From GCA-002726655 sp046582185 (GTDB lineage: Bacteria > Pseudomonadota > Gammaproteobacteria > Pseudomonadales > Azotimanducaceae): a stretch of DNA of 64,000 nucleotides. The position numbers and the translations under genes are program-made. A model generated the notes under the pieces. That model saw nothing but the letters and a program-made list of their open reading frames with translations. It was not told the DNA's origin and did not search any database. Where the stretch lies: the NCBI GenBank assembly GCA_046582185.1, contig JAYGEX010000028.1:1-64000 (forward strand). Direction: 5' to 3'. Positions within the stretch are counted from its first letter, which is position 1; every line of letters begins with the position of its first letter. Positions 26,339 through 35,027 of this stretch are shown piece by piece.

Positions 26339-27981
26339 GCCAACTTACTACAAAACTTGATGTGAGCGGCCATGAATTCAGAGAAAACGTAGAATTCATG
26401 GAGAACTATGTTGAGAAGGTTCGCACCGTTGAAAGAAACATTCGCTTGAGCGAAGAGAAATACCGCGAGCGTGCTACCAAGCGCGGCAAGTTATTGCCCC
26501 GAGAGAGGCTGTCTCACTTGCTGGATGCTGGCGCTCCCTTTGTTGAGCTTTCTTCCATCGCCGGTTACCTGATGAATGGTGATACAGATGGCTCAACCGC
26601 GGGAGGCAACATCATTGTAGGTATCGGGTTTGTCAGTGGTCGCCGCGTACTGGTCATGGTCTGGAACTATGCGATCAAGGGCGGCACCATATCAGCGGCA
26701 ACCACTCGTAAAAATTTACGCTTGCAGGAAATCGCATTCTCGACCCGTCTGCCCATAATTTCCTTAAGTGAAAGTGGCGGCGGCAATCTGGCGGGTGGTG
26801 GTGACCCCGATCCTTGGGGTGTACATGGCTTCCTTGATGGCGGGCGGGTTTACGGCCAGCAAGCCGAGCTATCTGCCGCCGGAATCCCCCAGATAACCGT
26901 ATCTCATGGCAATGCAACCGCAGGAGGCGCTTATCAGGTCGCCCTATCTGACTATGTTGTACTGGTGCGCGGCCAGACACAGCTGTTTCTCGCCGGGCCA
27001 CCGCTGCTAAAAGCTGCAACGGGCGAAGATGCAGACCATGAAACACTTGGCGGCGCAGAAATGCACGCCACCATTTCCCAGACAGGTGAATATCTGGCAG
27101 AGAACGATGCCGACGGTATTCGTACCGCACGAGATATCGTTGCCCAGTTTCCGCCGGATGCTGGCAGGGACTTGGAACCGGATGCAGAAGTTGAGGCGCC
27201 ACTTTATCCGGCTCACGAACTGCGAGGTATAGTCTCGGAAGACAAGAAGGTGCCCTATGATATGCGCGAAGTCATTATGCGCATCGCCGATGGTTCCAGG
27301 TTCTTTGAATTCGAACCTGCAATCGATCAACACACCTTGTGTGGCCATGTCTATTTTGGTGGTTGGCGCTGCGGAGTAATCACCAACAACGGCCCAATTA
27401 CACCCCAGGGAGCAAAGAAGGCCAGCCATTTTCTGCAACTCTGCGATCAGAGTAATACGCCAATGATCTTCCTGCACAATACCACTGGATTTCTGGTGGG
27501 TGTGGCAGCAGAACAGAGCGGCCAGGTAAAGCACGGCTCGAAAATGATACAAGCTGTGGTGAACTTCAGGCCGCCCAAAATTACCATTATCGTTGGTAAC
27601 TCGTACGGTGCCGGCAACTATGCCATGTGCTCGAAGTCACTAAAGCCAGCATTCGTATTTTCCTGGCCCACGGCCCGACAAGCAGTTATGGGCGGCGCTC
27701 AGGCAGCAGGTGTGCTGCGAATTGTGGCAGAGGATCGGGCGCGAAAAACCGGGCAGGCAATTTCGGAAGAGCAGCTCGCCACAATGGAAAAAACGAGCGC
27801 CGGCCTGATCAATTCCATGGAGCTAACATCCGAAGCCATGTTCTGTTCATCACGAATGATGGATGATGGCCTGATAGACCCCGCTGATACCAGGGAGATA
27901 ATCATCTTTACCCTGGAAACATGTAAAGAGTCAGAGCACCGGGGAACAAAAGCCAATACCTTTGGTATTCAACGATTATAA
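26335..27981 (+). CDS. Acyl-CoA carboxylase, carboxyltransferase (beta) subunit
   Basis: 548 residues with paired crotonase-like carboxyltransferase domains. The N-terminal half has KLLPRERLSHLLDAGAPFVE and IISLSESGGGNLAGGGD. The C-terminal half has NTTGFLVGVAAEQSGQVKHG, GNSYGAGNYAMC and FSWPTARQAVMGG. It resembles methylcrotonyl/geranyl-CoA carboxylase beta subunits. The start is TTG, overlapping the alpha-subunit stop (TTGA), so the subunits are translationally coupled. It is followed by an acyl-CoA dehydrogenase pair after 11 bases, which likely makes or uses the enoyl-CoA substrate. Confidence 0.9.
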   Translation: MSQLTTKLDVSGHEFRENVEFMENYVEKVRTVERNIRLSEEKYRERATKRGKLLPRERLSHLLDAGAPFVELSSIAGYLMNGDTDGSTAGGNIIVGIGFVSGRRVLVMVWNYAIKGGTISAATTRKNLRLQEIAFSTRLPIISLSESGGGNLAGGGDPDPWGVHGFLDGGRVYGQQAELSAAGIPQITVSHGNATAGGAYQVALSDYVVLVRGQTQLFLAGPPLLKAATGEDADHETLGGAEMHATISQTGEYLAENDADGIRTARDIVAQFPPDAGRDLEPDAEVEAPLYPAHELRGIVSEDKKVPYDMREVIMRIADGSRFFEFEPAIDQHTLCGHVYFGGWRCGVITNNGPITPQGAKKASHFLQLCDQSNTPMIFLHNTTGFLVGVAAEQSGQVKHGSKMIQAVVNFRPPKITIIVGNSYGAGNYAMCSKSLKPAFVFSWPTARQAVMGGAQAAGVLRIVAEDRARKTGQAISEEQLATMEKTSAGLINSMELTSEAMFCSSRMMDDGLIDPADTREIIIFTLETCKESEHRGTKANTFGIQRL

Positions 27982-27992
27982 ACAGGCGCGAC

Positions 27993-29195
27993 ATGAGCGA
28001 TCAAAGCAGCAAAGACCTGGAGGAATTCAGGGCCGAAGTTTCCAGCTGGCTAAGGACAAACCAACCTTCGCCCGACTTCCTGTTGCCCGAGTCATTTATG
28101 GAAGTTGGCACCGATCAGCAATTCGAATTCCTGTGCAGCTGGCAACAGAAGATATACGAGGCAGGATATCTCGGCATGGCGTGGCCAGAAGAATATGGCG
28201 GAGGCGGAATGCCGCAGGTCTATCAGGATATAGCCACCGCAGAAATGGCAAAGCTACGAGTACCTTTTGTTCTTAATACCATAGGTCTGAACTGGGCCGG
28301 GCCTCTAATACTGCACAGGGGCACAGAGCAGGAAAAGAAAAAATACATCAAGGGAATTCTGTCTGCCGAAGACATCTGGTGTCAGGGTTTCTCCGAGCCT
28401 GAGCATGGATCTGATCTGGGAAATGCACAATGTCGCGCCGCGCGAGACGGTGATGACTATGTCATCAATGGTTCAAAGATATGGACTAGCCTGGGCAGCT
28501 ACGCAAAGTACATGATCCTGTTAGCCCGAACTTCTACCGGCGGCAAGAACAAGTACGCTGGTCTAAGCTTCTTCCTTTCACCGATGGATGTAGCTGGCAT
28601 AGAAGTCCAGCCTATTAAAAAGCTCACCAATGAATTTGGCTTTTGTCAGACACATTTTATTGATGCCCGAATTCCCGCTGATTGCATTATGGGTGCCGAA
28701 GGCGAGGGCTGGCAGGTTGCCATGGCAACCCTGATGTTTGAGCGCGGCGCAGCAGGGGGGCAGGCCGGCGGCATGTCATTTATGGACCTTAATATGGGTG
28801 ATGTTCTGGAGTTTTCGAGACGAGCAATGCGCGCAGGTAAGCCGGCCATTGAAGATCCGCTTATCAGGGATGAACTGGTGCAAATGCTTATCGAGGATCG
28901 CGGTAATCTGCTGATGAATGCCCGACAAAAGTTCCCGGCCCTGACCTCTGAGCGACCAGGTGCAATCGCGATGTCTGGTAAGGTCAGGTCAACTGAACTG
29001 AAGCGGCGTTTTACCAAGTTTGCCTTGTCCATGCAGGGCGCAAATGGCGGCCGATTCGTCAGCCCGGGGATCGTTGGCAGTGGCAAGTGGCAACGCTCCT
29101 ACTTTAATTCATTCTCCGCGACCATTGGCGGAGGCACCAGCCAGATTCAAAAGAACATACTAGGCGAACGCGTTCTCGGCCTGCCAAAGAGTTAA
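27993..29195 (+). CDS. Acyl-CoA dehydrogenase, large (alpha-type) subunit, pair 3
   Basis: 400 residues. WCQGFSEPEHGSDLGNAQ is the flavin-contacting domain and IGGGTSQIQKNILGERVLG closes the protein. As in the other two large subunits, Q-x-H-G-G-x-G-F is missing and the YEGT glutamate is replaced (GGGT). It begins 11 bases after the carboxylase beta gene and is followed after 4 bases by its small partner. Co-transcription with a carboxylase suggests dehydrogenation of a branched acyl-CoA to the alpha,beta-unsaturated form that is then carboxylated; this is inference. Confidence 0.89.
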   Translation: MSDQSSKDLEEFRAEVSSWLRTNQPSPDFLLPESFMEVGTDQQFEFLCSWQQKIYEAGYLGMAWPEEYGGGGMPQVYQDIATAEMAKLRVPFVLNTIGLNWAGPLILHRGTEQEKKKYIKGILSAEDIWCQGFSEPEHGSDLGNAQCRAARDGDDYVINGSKIWTSLGSYAKYMILLARTSTGGKNKYAGLSFFLSPMDVAGIEVQPIKKLTNEFGFCQTHFIDARIPADCIMGAEGEGWQVAMATLMFERGAAGGQAGGMSFMDLNMGDVLEFSRRAMRAGKPAIEDPLIRDELVQMLIEDRGNLLMNARQKFPALTSERPGAIAMSGKVRSTELKRRFTKFALSMQGANGGRFVSPGIVGSGKWQRSYFNSFSATIGGGTSQIQKNILGERVLGLPKS

Positions 29196-29199
29196 CGGG

Positions 29200-30321
29200 A
29201 TGGAAAATTTAATCGAATTTAGTGAAGAACAAAGCCTATTGCTGGATACGGCGATGGACTTCTGCAGCACACATTCGCCCATGGGCAAGGTGCGCTCACA
29301 AATAGATGAGGCCAGAGGATTTGATGCCGATCAATGGAATGCCATGGTAGAGCTTGGCTGGCTGAGCATCATCATTCCAGAAAGTCACGGCGGCATTGGC
29401 CTTGGCATGGCCGACGTGGTACCTATTATTGAATGCATGGGTCGACAATTAATGGGCTCACCCTTCCTTGCCACGACCCTTGCAAGTCACGCCTTGATTC
29501 AGGGTGGAACCACCGATCAAAAAAATGAATGGCTAACAAAGATATCAGGCGGCGCCATCGTGACCGTGGCCCTGCAGGAAGAGAGCGGGGACTGGAATCT
29601 GCAAAATCTAAGTGCGAAGGCAACAAGGACAGGCGACAACATCACACTAAGCGGCAAGAAGACCTTCGTTCTGGACGCACTTGAAGCTGAACTGATAATA
29701 GCCTCTGTGGACCTGGATGGTGAGGCAGCCTTACTTTGCCTGGAAACAAACAAGATACCAGGCGCTCAAATTATCCGTGAAGATGTTATTGATGAAACAA
29801 GGCGATGTTTTGAGATTAGCCTGGATGGCATAACAGTACCTGTAACAGCGCTATTTGAAACAAACTGCCTGGATTCAATTGAGCAAGCCGCCTTATTGCT
29901 GCTATCGGCGGAAATGGCGGGTGGCATTGCAGGAACGCTGAACATAATCATTGAGTATCTAAATACTCGAAAGCAATTTGACCGCCTCATTGGTAGCTAT
30001 CAAGCACTAAAACATCCTACCGTAGATATCCTGCTAGGCCTCGAAGCTTGCCGGTCTCATGTATACCACGCCGCAACCGCCTTCGACCACGGCAGCGCAA
30101 AGGAACGGGAGGTCGCGCTAAGGATGGCAAAGGCATCAGCCAGCGAACATTTCGCCTTTGCCGGCGACCGTGCAGTCCAGTTCCATGGCGGCTTCGGCTT
30201 CACCTACGAATGTGATGCACAACTCTACCTGCGAAGGGCGCTCTGGAGTCAATATCAATACGGTGACGAAAAGTATCATCGCCTTAAGCTAGCGCCGCTG
30301 CTACTAGATGAACCTTCTTAA
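29200..30321 (+). CDS. Acyl-CoA dehydrogenase, small (beta-type) subunit, pair 3
   Basis: 373 residues. VQFHGGFGFTYECD is the motif missing from the 27993-29195 protein, and the C-terminus ends in HRLKLAPLLL without the ...IAERVLG segment. This is the third example in the window of the same alpha/beta split. The gap to the upstream partner is only 4 bases. Confidence 0.87.
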   Translation: MENLIEFSEEQSLLLDTAMDFCSTHSPMGKVRSQIDEARGFDADQWNAMVELGWLSIIIPESHGGIGLGMADVVPIIECMGRQLMGSPFLATTLASHALIQGGTTDQKNEWLTKISGGAIVTVALQEESGDWNLQNLSAKATRTGDNITLSGKKTFVLDALEAELIIASVDLDGEAALLCLETNKIPGAQIIREDVIDETRRCFEISLDGITVPVTALFETNCLDSIEQAALLLLSAEMAGGIAGTLNIIIEYLNTRKQFDRLIGSYQALKHPTVDILLGLEACRSHVYHAATAFDHGSAKEREVALRMAKASASEHFAFAGDRAVQFHGGFGFTYECDAQLYLRRALWSQYQYGDEKYHRLKLAPLLLDEPS

Positions 30322-30357
30322 AAATCGTTAGATCGAAGTAATACAGGTTCCACGCCA

Positions 30358-31215
30358 ATGAAGAAATTTTTACCCGTCATTCTGTTGTTGCTACTGCCGC
30401 CTTATACTTTCGGCACTCAATTCGAGGGTGCCAAAGCAGACTACGACAGTCTCAATTACGTAAGTGCTTTAAGGAAATTCCAGGACCTGGCTGAAGCTAA
30501 TGACAATGCCGAGCCGCTGTTTTATGTTGCTCTAACCCAACTCAAAATGAGTGAGAGCAGGAATGCCCTGTCGAGCATCAAAGCGCTGCTAAAGAAATAC
30601 CCGCAACACATTGATGGCCATTACCTCGAAGGCATCATCAATATGTCCATGGTGGGCGAAGTCAGCATATTCAAGAAGTTGGGATACGCCAAGTCTGCGC
30701 TCAAGTCCTGGCAATCCATCGTTGAGATTGAGCCGGATAATATCTATGGCAACTATGCGGTCTTTAGCTATTATGCCAACGCGCCTGGTATCGCAGGCGG
30801 CAACCTGGACAGAGCAAGGGAATTGCAAGCTCATCTACAGGCCATCAGCCCGGTATATGGTGAATTGGGATTAGCCATCCTCAAGCACAAGAACGAGAAG
30901 TTTGCCGAAGCTGAACGACACTATCTGAAAGCAACTCAATTGGACCCTGGCCGCGCCTCACTCTACTTCGTTCTGGCACAATTCCACTTACAACGGCAGG
31001 AGCCCGAAAAAGTACTAACAGCACTACAGAGGTATCAGGGCCTTGCCAAAACCTGGTTCGACCCGGACAACGCGGTCGTTCTTTATATGTCAGGCCTCGC
31101 CTACGCAAACCTGGACAATGTCGAGGACGCCGAAGCCAGCTTCCAAGACGCACTACTTGCCTACCCCAGTAAGCGACTCAAGAAGATGGTGGATGATGCG
31201 CTGGAAGATCTCTAG
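30358..31215 (+). CDS. Exported TPR-repeat protein
   Basis: 285 residues beginning with a signal peptide (MKKFLPVILLLLLPPYTFGT). Tetratricopeptide-like helices follow; the clearest are in KFAEAERHYLKATQLDPGRA and around NLDNVEDAEASFQDALLAYP. TPR proteins are scaffolds for protein-protein contacts, here probably in the periplasm. It sits 36 bases after the acyl-CoA dehydrogenase pair and could be the last gene of the carboxylase operon, though a link to that pathway is not evident. Confidence 0.78.
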   Translation: MKKFLPVILLLLLPPYTFGTQFEGAKADYDSLNYVSALRKFQDLAEANDNAEPLFYVALTQLKMSESRNALSSIKALLKKYPQHIDGHYLEGIINMSMVGEVSIFKKLGYAKSALKSWQSIVEIEPDNIYGNYAVFSYYANAPGIAGGNLDRARELQAHLQAISPVYGELGLAILKHKNEKFAEAERHYLKATQLDPGRASLYFVLAQFHLQRQEPEKVLTALQRYQGLAKTWFDPDNAVVLYMSGLAYANLDNVEDAEASFQDALLAYPSKRLKKMVDDALEDL

Positions 31216-31221
31216 CCGAGC

Positions 31222-32388
31222 TCAGTCAGGGATCTGCAATTTCTGCCACTTACCCCCCATGGCACTATTGCTAACAGTCTGCTCGATAAAGGCCATGCCT
31301 CGAATTGCAGCATCAATCCCGGGGACATCATTTGCCGCGGCATTACTCGCTTCCGAACGGCCATCCAGCCGCGCCCGAATCGCAATAACAAAGCCCTGAT
31401 ACAGATTAGCAAAGGCTTCGATATAACCTTCGGGATGCCCTGGAGGTGTTCGCACATTGTTTAGCGAAGCCGCAGACAGATAAGCCTGACCAGCACGCAA
31501 AATTTGAACGGGTTTATCGCCCCATTTTATTAATAGCGAATTGGGTTCTTCCTGCTGCCACTCCAGCGCGCCTTTGTCTCCATAGACTCTAAGGCGCAGG
31601 CAATTCTCTTCACCCAGAGATATCTGGCTGGCCATCAAGACACCACGTGCACCGTTACTAAACCTCAGCAATACACTACCGTCGTCATCCAGCTTTCGAT
31701 GAGATTCAACGCTACCGAGGTCAGCAAGGATCTCTGTAATCTCAAGGCCGGTCACATATTCCGCCAGGTTCGCCGCATGGACGCCAATGTCACCCATGGT
31801 ACAGCTAGCGCCAGATTGTTTTGGGTCGAGACGCCAGGCTGCCTGCTTTGAGCTTTCATCAACCACTTTCCTTGCAAGCCATCCCTGGTGATACTCTGCA
31901 ACCACCTTTACGATGGTCCCCAGCTCACCTTGCTCCACCCTCGCCTTTGCCTCTTTTACCATGGGATATCCGGTATAGGTATGAGTGAGCCCAAATAACA
32001 AACCTGTCTCTTCAACCCTCTTTTTAAGTTTGAGGCTCTCATCCAGAGTTAGGGTCGCCGGTTTATCACACATCACATGAAAACCATTGGCCATCGCCAG
32101 ATCCGCGATCGCGTGATGCGTATCGTTCGGCGTAACAATAGCCAGGAAATGCATTCGTTCATTATCTGGCAGCGCCGCCTCGCCCTCGATCATTGAGGTG
32201 AAATCACCGTACACCCTGGCGGCAGGCAAGCCCAGCGTTGCACCAAATGTCTTTGAGACATCTGCATCTCGACTAAAGACACCGCAACACAATTCAATCT
32301 GGCCATCAAGCGCGGCTGCCATGCGATGAATGGTACCGATGAAGGCGTCAGGGCCTCCACCGACCATGCCCATCCGAACTTTTTGCAT
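31222..32388 (-). CDS. Gfo/Idh/MocA family oxidoreductase
   Basis: 388 residues. The N-terminal GMVGGGPDAFIGTIHR is the nucleotide-binding turn, VMCDKPATLTLDES is the E/D-K-P motif, and GASCTMGDIGVHAANLAEYV carries the catalytic His/Asp region (x-D-x-G-x-H). Proteins with the GGG-x-x-A-x-I-G-x-x-H opening are often sugar or inositol-like dehydrogenases. The start overlaps the SDR stop by one base, so the two are coupled. It is convergent with the TPR gene (6 bases between stops). Confidence 0.87.
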   Translation of the reverse strand: MQKVRMGMVGGGPDAFIGTIHRMAAALDGQIELCCGVFSRDADVSKTFGATLGLPAARVYGDFTSMIEGEAALPDNERMHFLAIVTPNDTHHAIADLAMANGFHVMCDKPATLTLDESLKLKKRVEETGLLFGLTHTYTGYPMVKEAKARVEQGELGTIVKVVAEYHQGWLARKVVDESSKQAAWRLDPKQSGASCTMGDIGVHAANLAEYVTGLEITEILADLGSVESHRKLDDDGSVLLRFSNGARGVLMASQISLGEENCLRLRVYGDKGALEWQQEEPNSLLIKWGDKPVQILRAGQAYLSAASLNNVRTPPGHPEGYIEAFANLYQGFVIAIRARLDGRSEASNAAANDVPGIDAAIRGMAFIEQTVSNSAMGGKWQKLQIPD

Positions 32389-33350
32389 TAATCTTCCATG
32401 CCGATAGACAGGCCAACAAAGTCCACATCATAGGCACTCTCGGGATTGGCGCGAATCCTTTCGTCCAGCAGGTGCGCATCATCACCAACCAGAATTCGCC
32501 ATTTGTTGCTACGGACGCCGTCAAGAATAATGGTTGCTGCTTGCGGCGAACTAAGCGGCGCATTGTCTCTGAACTGAACGCCGCGATCGTGCATTGCCTG
32601 TTTAATTTGCTCGTCACTCATATTCATGATCGCCTCAGACATTGGCCCCGCCATTGTCATCATCCGCTCGCGGAGCGCCCGGACCTCTTCTTCATTCATC
32701 GCAAGTGGCGCTGTCTTGCCAAGCACCAGGCCTGAGTTAATAGCAATCGAAGTGCCGATATGGCCAGGCATCACAACGGAAACACCGACGTGAGGCGCAT
32801 TTATTCTGAGGTCATTTATCAGCGCCTCGGAAAATCCTTTTACCGCAAACTTTGCTGCACTATAGGCGGTATGAGGTACAGTCGGGCCAAGAGATGCCCA
32901 AAAACCATTAACGCTGCTGGTATTGATAATGTGAGCTTCCTCGCTGGCTACCAACATAGGTACAAAGGCGCGACAGCCCCAGTAAACGCCATACCAACAA
33001 ACGCCAAAAGTTTTCTCCCAGTCTTGCCTGTCATCGAGTAGAAAACTGCCTCCGCCACCGATGCCCGCATTGTTGAATAACAAGTTAACAGTTTTGCCGT
33101 GACTTGCTTCCACTTCATCCCTGAAGTCATTGATCTGGCTTTCAACTGATACATCACAGAGATGGGTCGTGATCTTCGTCCCAGCCGGCGCTTCGGCTTC
33201 ACAAAGTGCCTTTGTTTCCGCCATGTTCTCGAGCGAGACATCGCACATGGCGACGTGGCATCCTTCCTTGCTAAGTTGAATTGCAAGGTCTCGACCCATA
33301 CCTGAACCACCACCGGTGATTACTGCCACCTTGTTGTTAAAATCTTTCAC
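32388..33350 (-). CDS. Short-chain dehydrogenase/reductase
   Basis: 320 residues of classical SDR. The cofactor loop is TGGGSGMG (12-19), NNAG is at 93-96, the catalytic Ser is around 145-146, and Y163-SAA-K167 is the active-site pair. The C-terminal 70 residues are longer than usual and partly helical. Asp37 after the second strand (CDVS) suggests NAD(H) preference. It is first in a two-gene unit with the Gfo/Idh gene, which suggests sequential oxidation of one alcohol or polyol. Confidence 0.88.
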   Translation of the reverse strand: MKDFNNKVAVITGGGSGMGRDLAIQLSKEGCHVAMCDVSLENMAETKALCEAEAPAGTKITTHLCDVSVESQINDFRDEVEASHGKTVNLLFNNAGIGGGGSFLLDDRQDWEKTFGVCWYGVYWGCRAFVPMLVASEEAHIINTSSVNGFWASLGPTVPHTAYSAAKFAVKGFSEALINDLRINAPHVGVSVVMPGHIGTSIAINSGLVLGKTAPLAMNEEEVRALRERMMTMAGPMSEAIMNMSDEQIKQAMHDRGVQFRDNAPLSSPQAATIILDGVRSNKWRILVGDDAHLLDERIRANPESAYDVDFVGLSIGMED

Positions 33351-33481
33351 CTCATACTCCTTCTATTTAGGTTCTTTATTTTGTGTTCTAGTTTTACGTT
33401 CTTTGTATTCTTTGCATTGGCTGCTTTAAATCACTTTCTGTGAATATGGCTCTTGTTCAATCAATTTTGTTTACCGCTTTC

Positions 33482-33952
33482 TCAACCACTATCTTCTTCA
33501 TCGGCACTCATTTGGCTATCAGCGTTCATTTGGCTATCGACAGTATCTACAAATTGATCCTTTGCCCTGTAGAGTGCGACAGCCAATAGAATGAATGGAA
33601 TTCCGAATAACGACCCCGCCCAATGGCCGGTGTCACTTAGATGCATCACCCACCACACCATCATGCCAATACCAACCTGTAAGACATATACGCTGGCCCA
33701 AGGCCACATCCAGGATTTCATTTTCAGAAAACCGTGCAGACCTGCCCCATAAATAATCCAGTGTAAGGGCTCAGTTGCCTTCGCCATCCAACCCGTTAGG
33801 GTAAACCCGAGCCAAATTTCCTTATCGTCTTCCACCGCTTTATAAAACATATCAAAGGGCATATAGATGAAGGTCATATATGCACAGAAGATCATCAGGC
33901 TGTTCATCCAGATGGGCCGACCATGGAACAGGGATTGCAATTTTTCGAGCAT
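33482..33952 (-). CDS. Small integral membrane protein, unrecognised
   Basis: 156 residues with about four hydrophobic helices (MNSLMIFCAYMTFIYMPF, then LHWIIYGAGLHGFL, VYVLQVGIGMMVWWVM and GIPFILLAVALY) and an acidic cytosolic-type tail. The tail contains a short tandem duplication, DSQMNA then DSQMSA, encoded by a near-exact 18-21 base repeat at about 33505-33541. The aromatic, Trp-rich helices resemble emopamil-binding-like or other small lipid-modifying membrane proteins, but I do not recognise the family. It lies 131 bases upstream of the SDR gene on the same strand. Confidence 0.65.
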   Translation of the reverse strand: MLEKLQSLFHGRPIWMNSLMIFCAYMTFIYMPFDMFYKAVEDDKEIWLGFTLTGWMAKATEPLHWIIYGAGLHGFLKMKSWMWPWASVYVLQVGIGMMVWWVMHLSDTGHWAGSLFGIPFILLAVALYRAKDQFVDTVDSQMNADSQMSADEEDSG

Positions 33953-34057
33953 AGCTTCTCCTTAAAACAGTTTTTCTGAAAAGGTTGTTCCCTAAAATTA
34001 TTATTCCTTGAAATGCGGGCCAGACCATCGCCCGACTCGGAACATAGCGAATAGTAA

Positions 34058-34816
34058 CTAGTAGTGACTTCTCTGATCATTGTATGAAAAATAATCATCC
34101 CAACGTTTATCAAGTAACAAACAGGCTTCATCAATGCTCACTGCCTGCAACTTACCATCAACGATACGAACCAGTCCCAAAGCCTGCAACTTACTCATTG
34201 CAACCATTTCATCGAAATCAACTTCGGATTCCCATCGCTCCGAAAACCAGCTCTCGATCCTTGAATCCATCAGCTCCACCGTAGTTAACTCTGGCTCGCT
34301 GAGTAAAAAATAGATGACCACGCGATCAATGTGAGAGAAGGTAATGGTCTTTTTGCGTAGGCCGTAGAAGCTTGTTACGACTTCCTGGCGACTACTCTCA
34401 CCTCGGCAGTAGATCAGTACTTCATCAAATTCGGCAAGATTGATGTGCAGCTTCAACTTAAACAGCGATGCCTCCTCCATGGCCTGTTCCAGCTCTTCAT
34501 CAGACAGGCGTTTATAGTTAGCCTTGTTAAGCAGTTCATTAAGGCCGGAGACAAAATCCTTATTTCCGTCATCGGTGAAGACGCCAATTTTTCTGGTGTC
34601 CCTGTCCGGATTTAACGGTGCATAACTATCCTTCAGACTTTCAAGTTTTTCGTGGAATTCAAAATGGAAGACGCTTTGCAATAACCAACACAGCTCCCTG
34701 AAGTGCATCTGGTCGGATCCTTTCAATCCGCCACTGGCAACGCACATTTCCACGATGTCCCGCTTTCGAAAAGGGATAAATCGTAGACGGGGTCTGTTTC
34801 GTCGATATATATTCAT
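34058..34816 (-). CDS. Uncharacterised protein, possibly DUF3754/TMEM143-like N-terminal part
   Basis: 252 residues, soluble and charged, with RFIPFRKRDIVEMC near the N-terminus, a FHFEFHEKLESLKD helix, and a central HINLAEFDEVLIYCRG strand. This layout recalls proteins annotated DUF3754, in which a membrane domain normally follows. Here the protein ends at residue 252 with no hydrophobic segment, so it would be a short form or a truncation. The family suggestion is tentative. It is a single gene between the membrane protein and rpoD. Confidence 0.55.
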   Translation of the reverse strand: MNIYRRNRPRLRFIPFRKRDIVEMCVASGGLKGSDQMHFRELCWLLQSVFHFEFHEKLESLKDSYAPLNPDRDTRKIGVFTDDGNKDFVSGLNELLNKANYKRLSDEELEQAMEEASLFKLKLHINLAEFDEVLIYCRGESSRQEVVTSFYGLRKKTITFSHIDRVVIYFLLSEPELTTVELMDSRIESWFSERWESEVDFDEMVAMSKLQALGLVRIVDGKLQAVSIDEACLLLDKRWDDYFSYNDQRSHY

Positions 34817-34944
34817 AGTCTAAGGATTATTTCAGTTCAGCCTGATACACGCAACAAGACTGCTTCAGGATCATAATTTTCGTTGTTGGTCATTTCTAGA
34901 CTCATTCATACAATCTGGCCTGAACTCCGGCCCGAATATACTCA

Positions 34945-34970
34945 AAAAAAAACCGGCTCGCGCCGGTTTT
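34945..34970 (-). terminator. Bidirectional intrinsic terminator downstream of rpoD
   Basis: AACCGGC (34951-34957) pairs with GCCGGTT (34962-34968) around loop TCGC. Nine A precede the stem (T-run for the minus strand) and TTTT follows. It lies about 60 bases after the rpoD stop on the minus strand. Confidence 0.92.
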
Positions 34971-35027
34971 AGTTCAAGATTTATAATGAGCTATTGGATA
35001 GGTCATCGGCACAATATCAAACCGATA

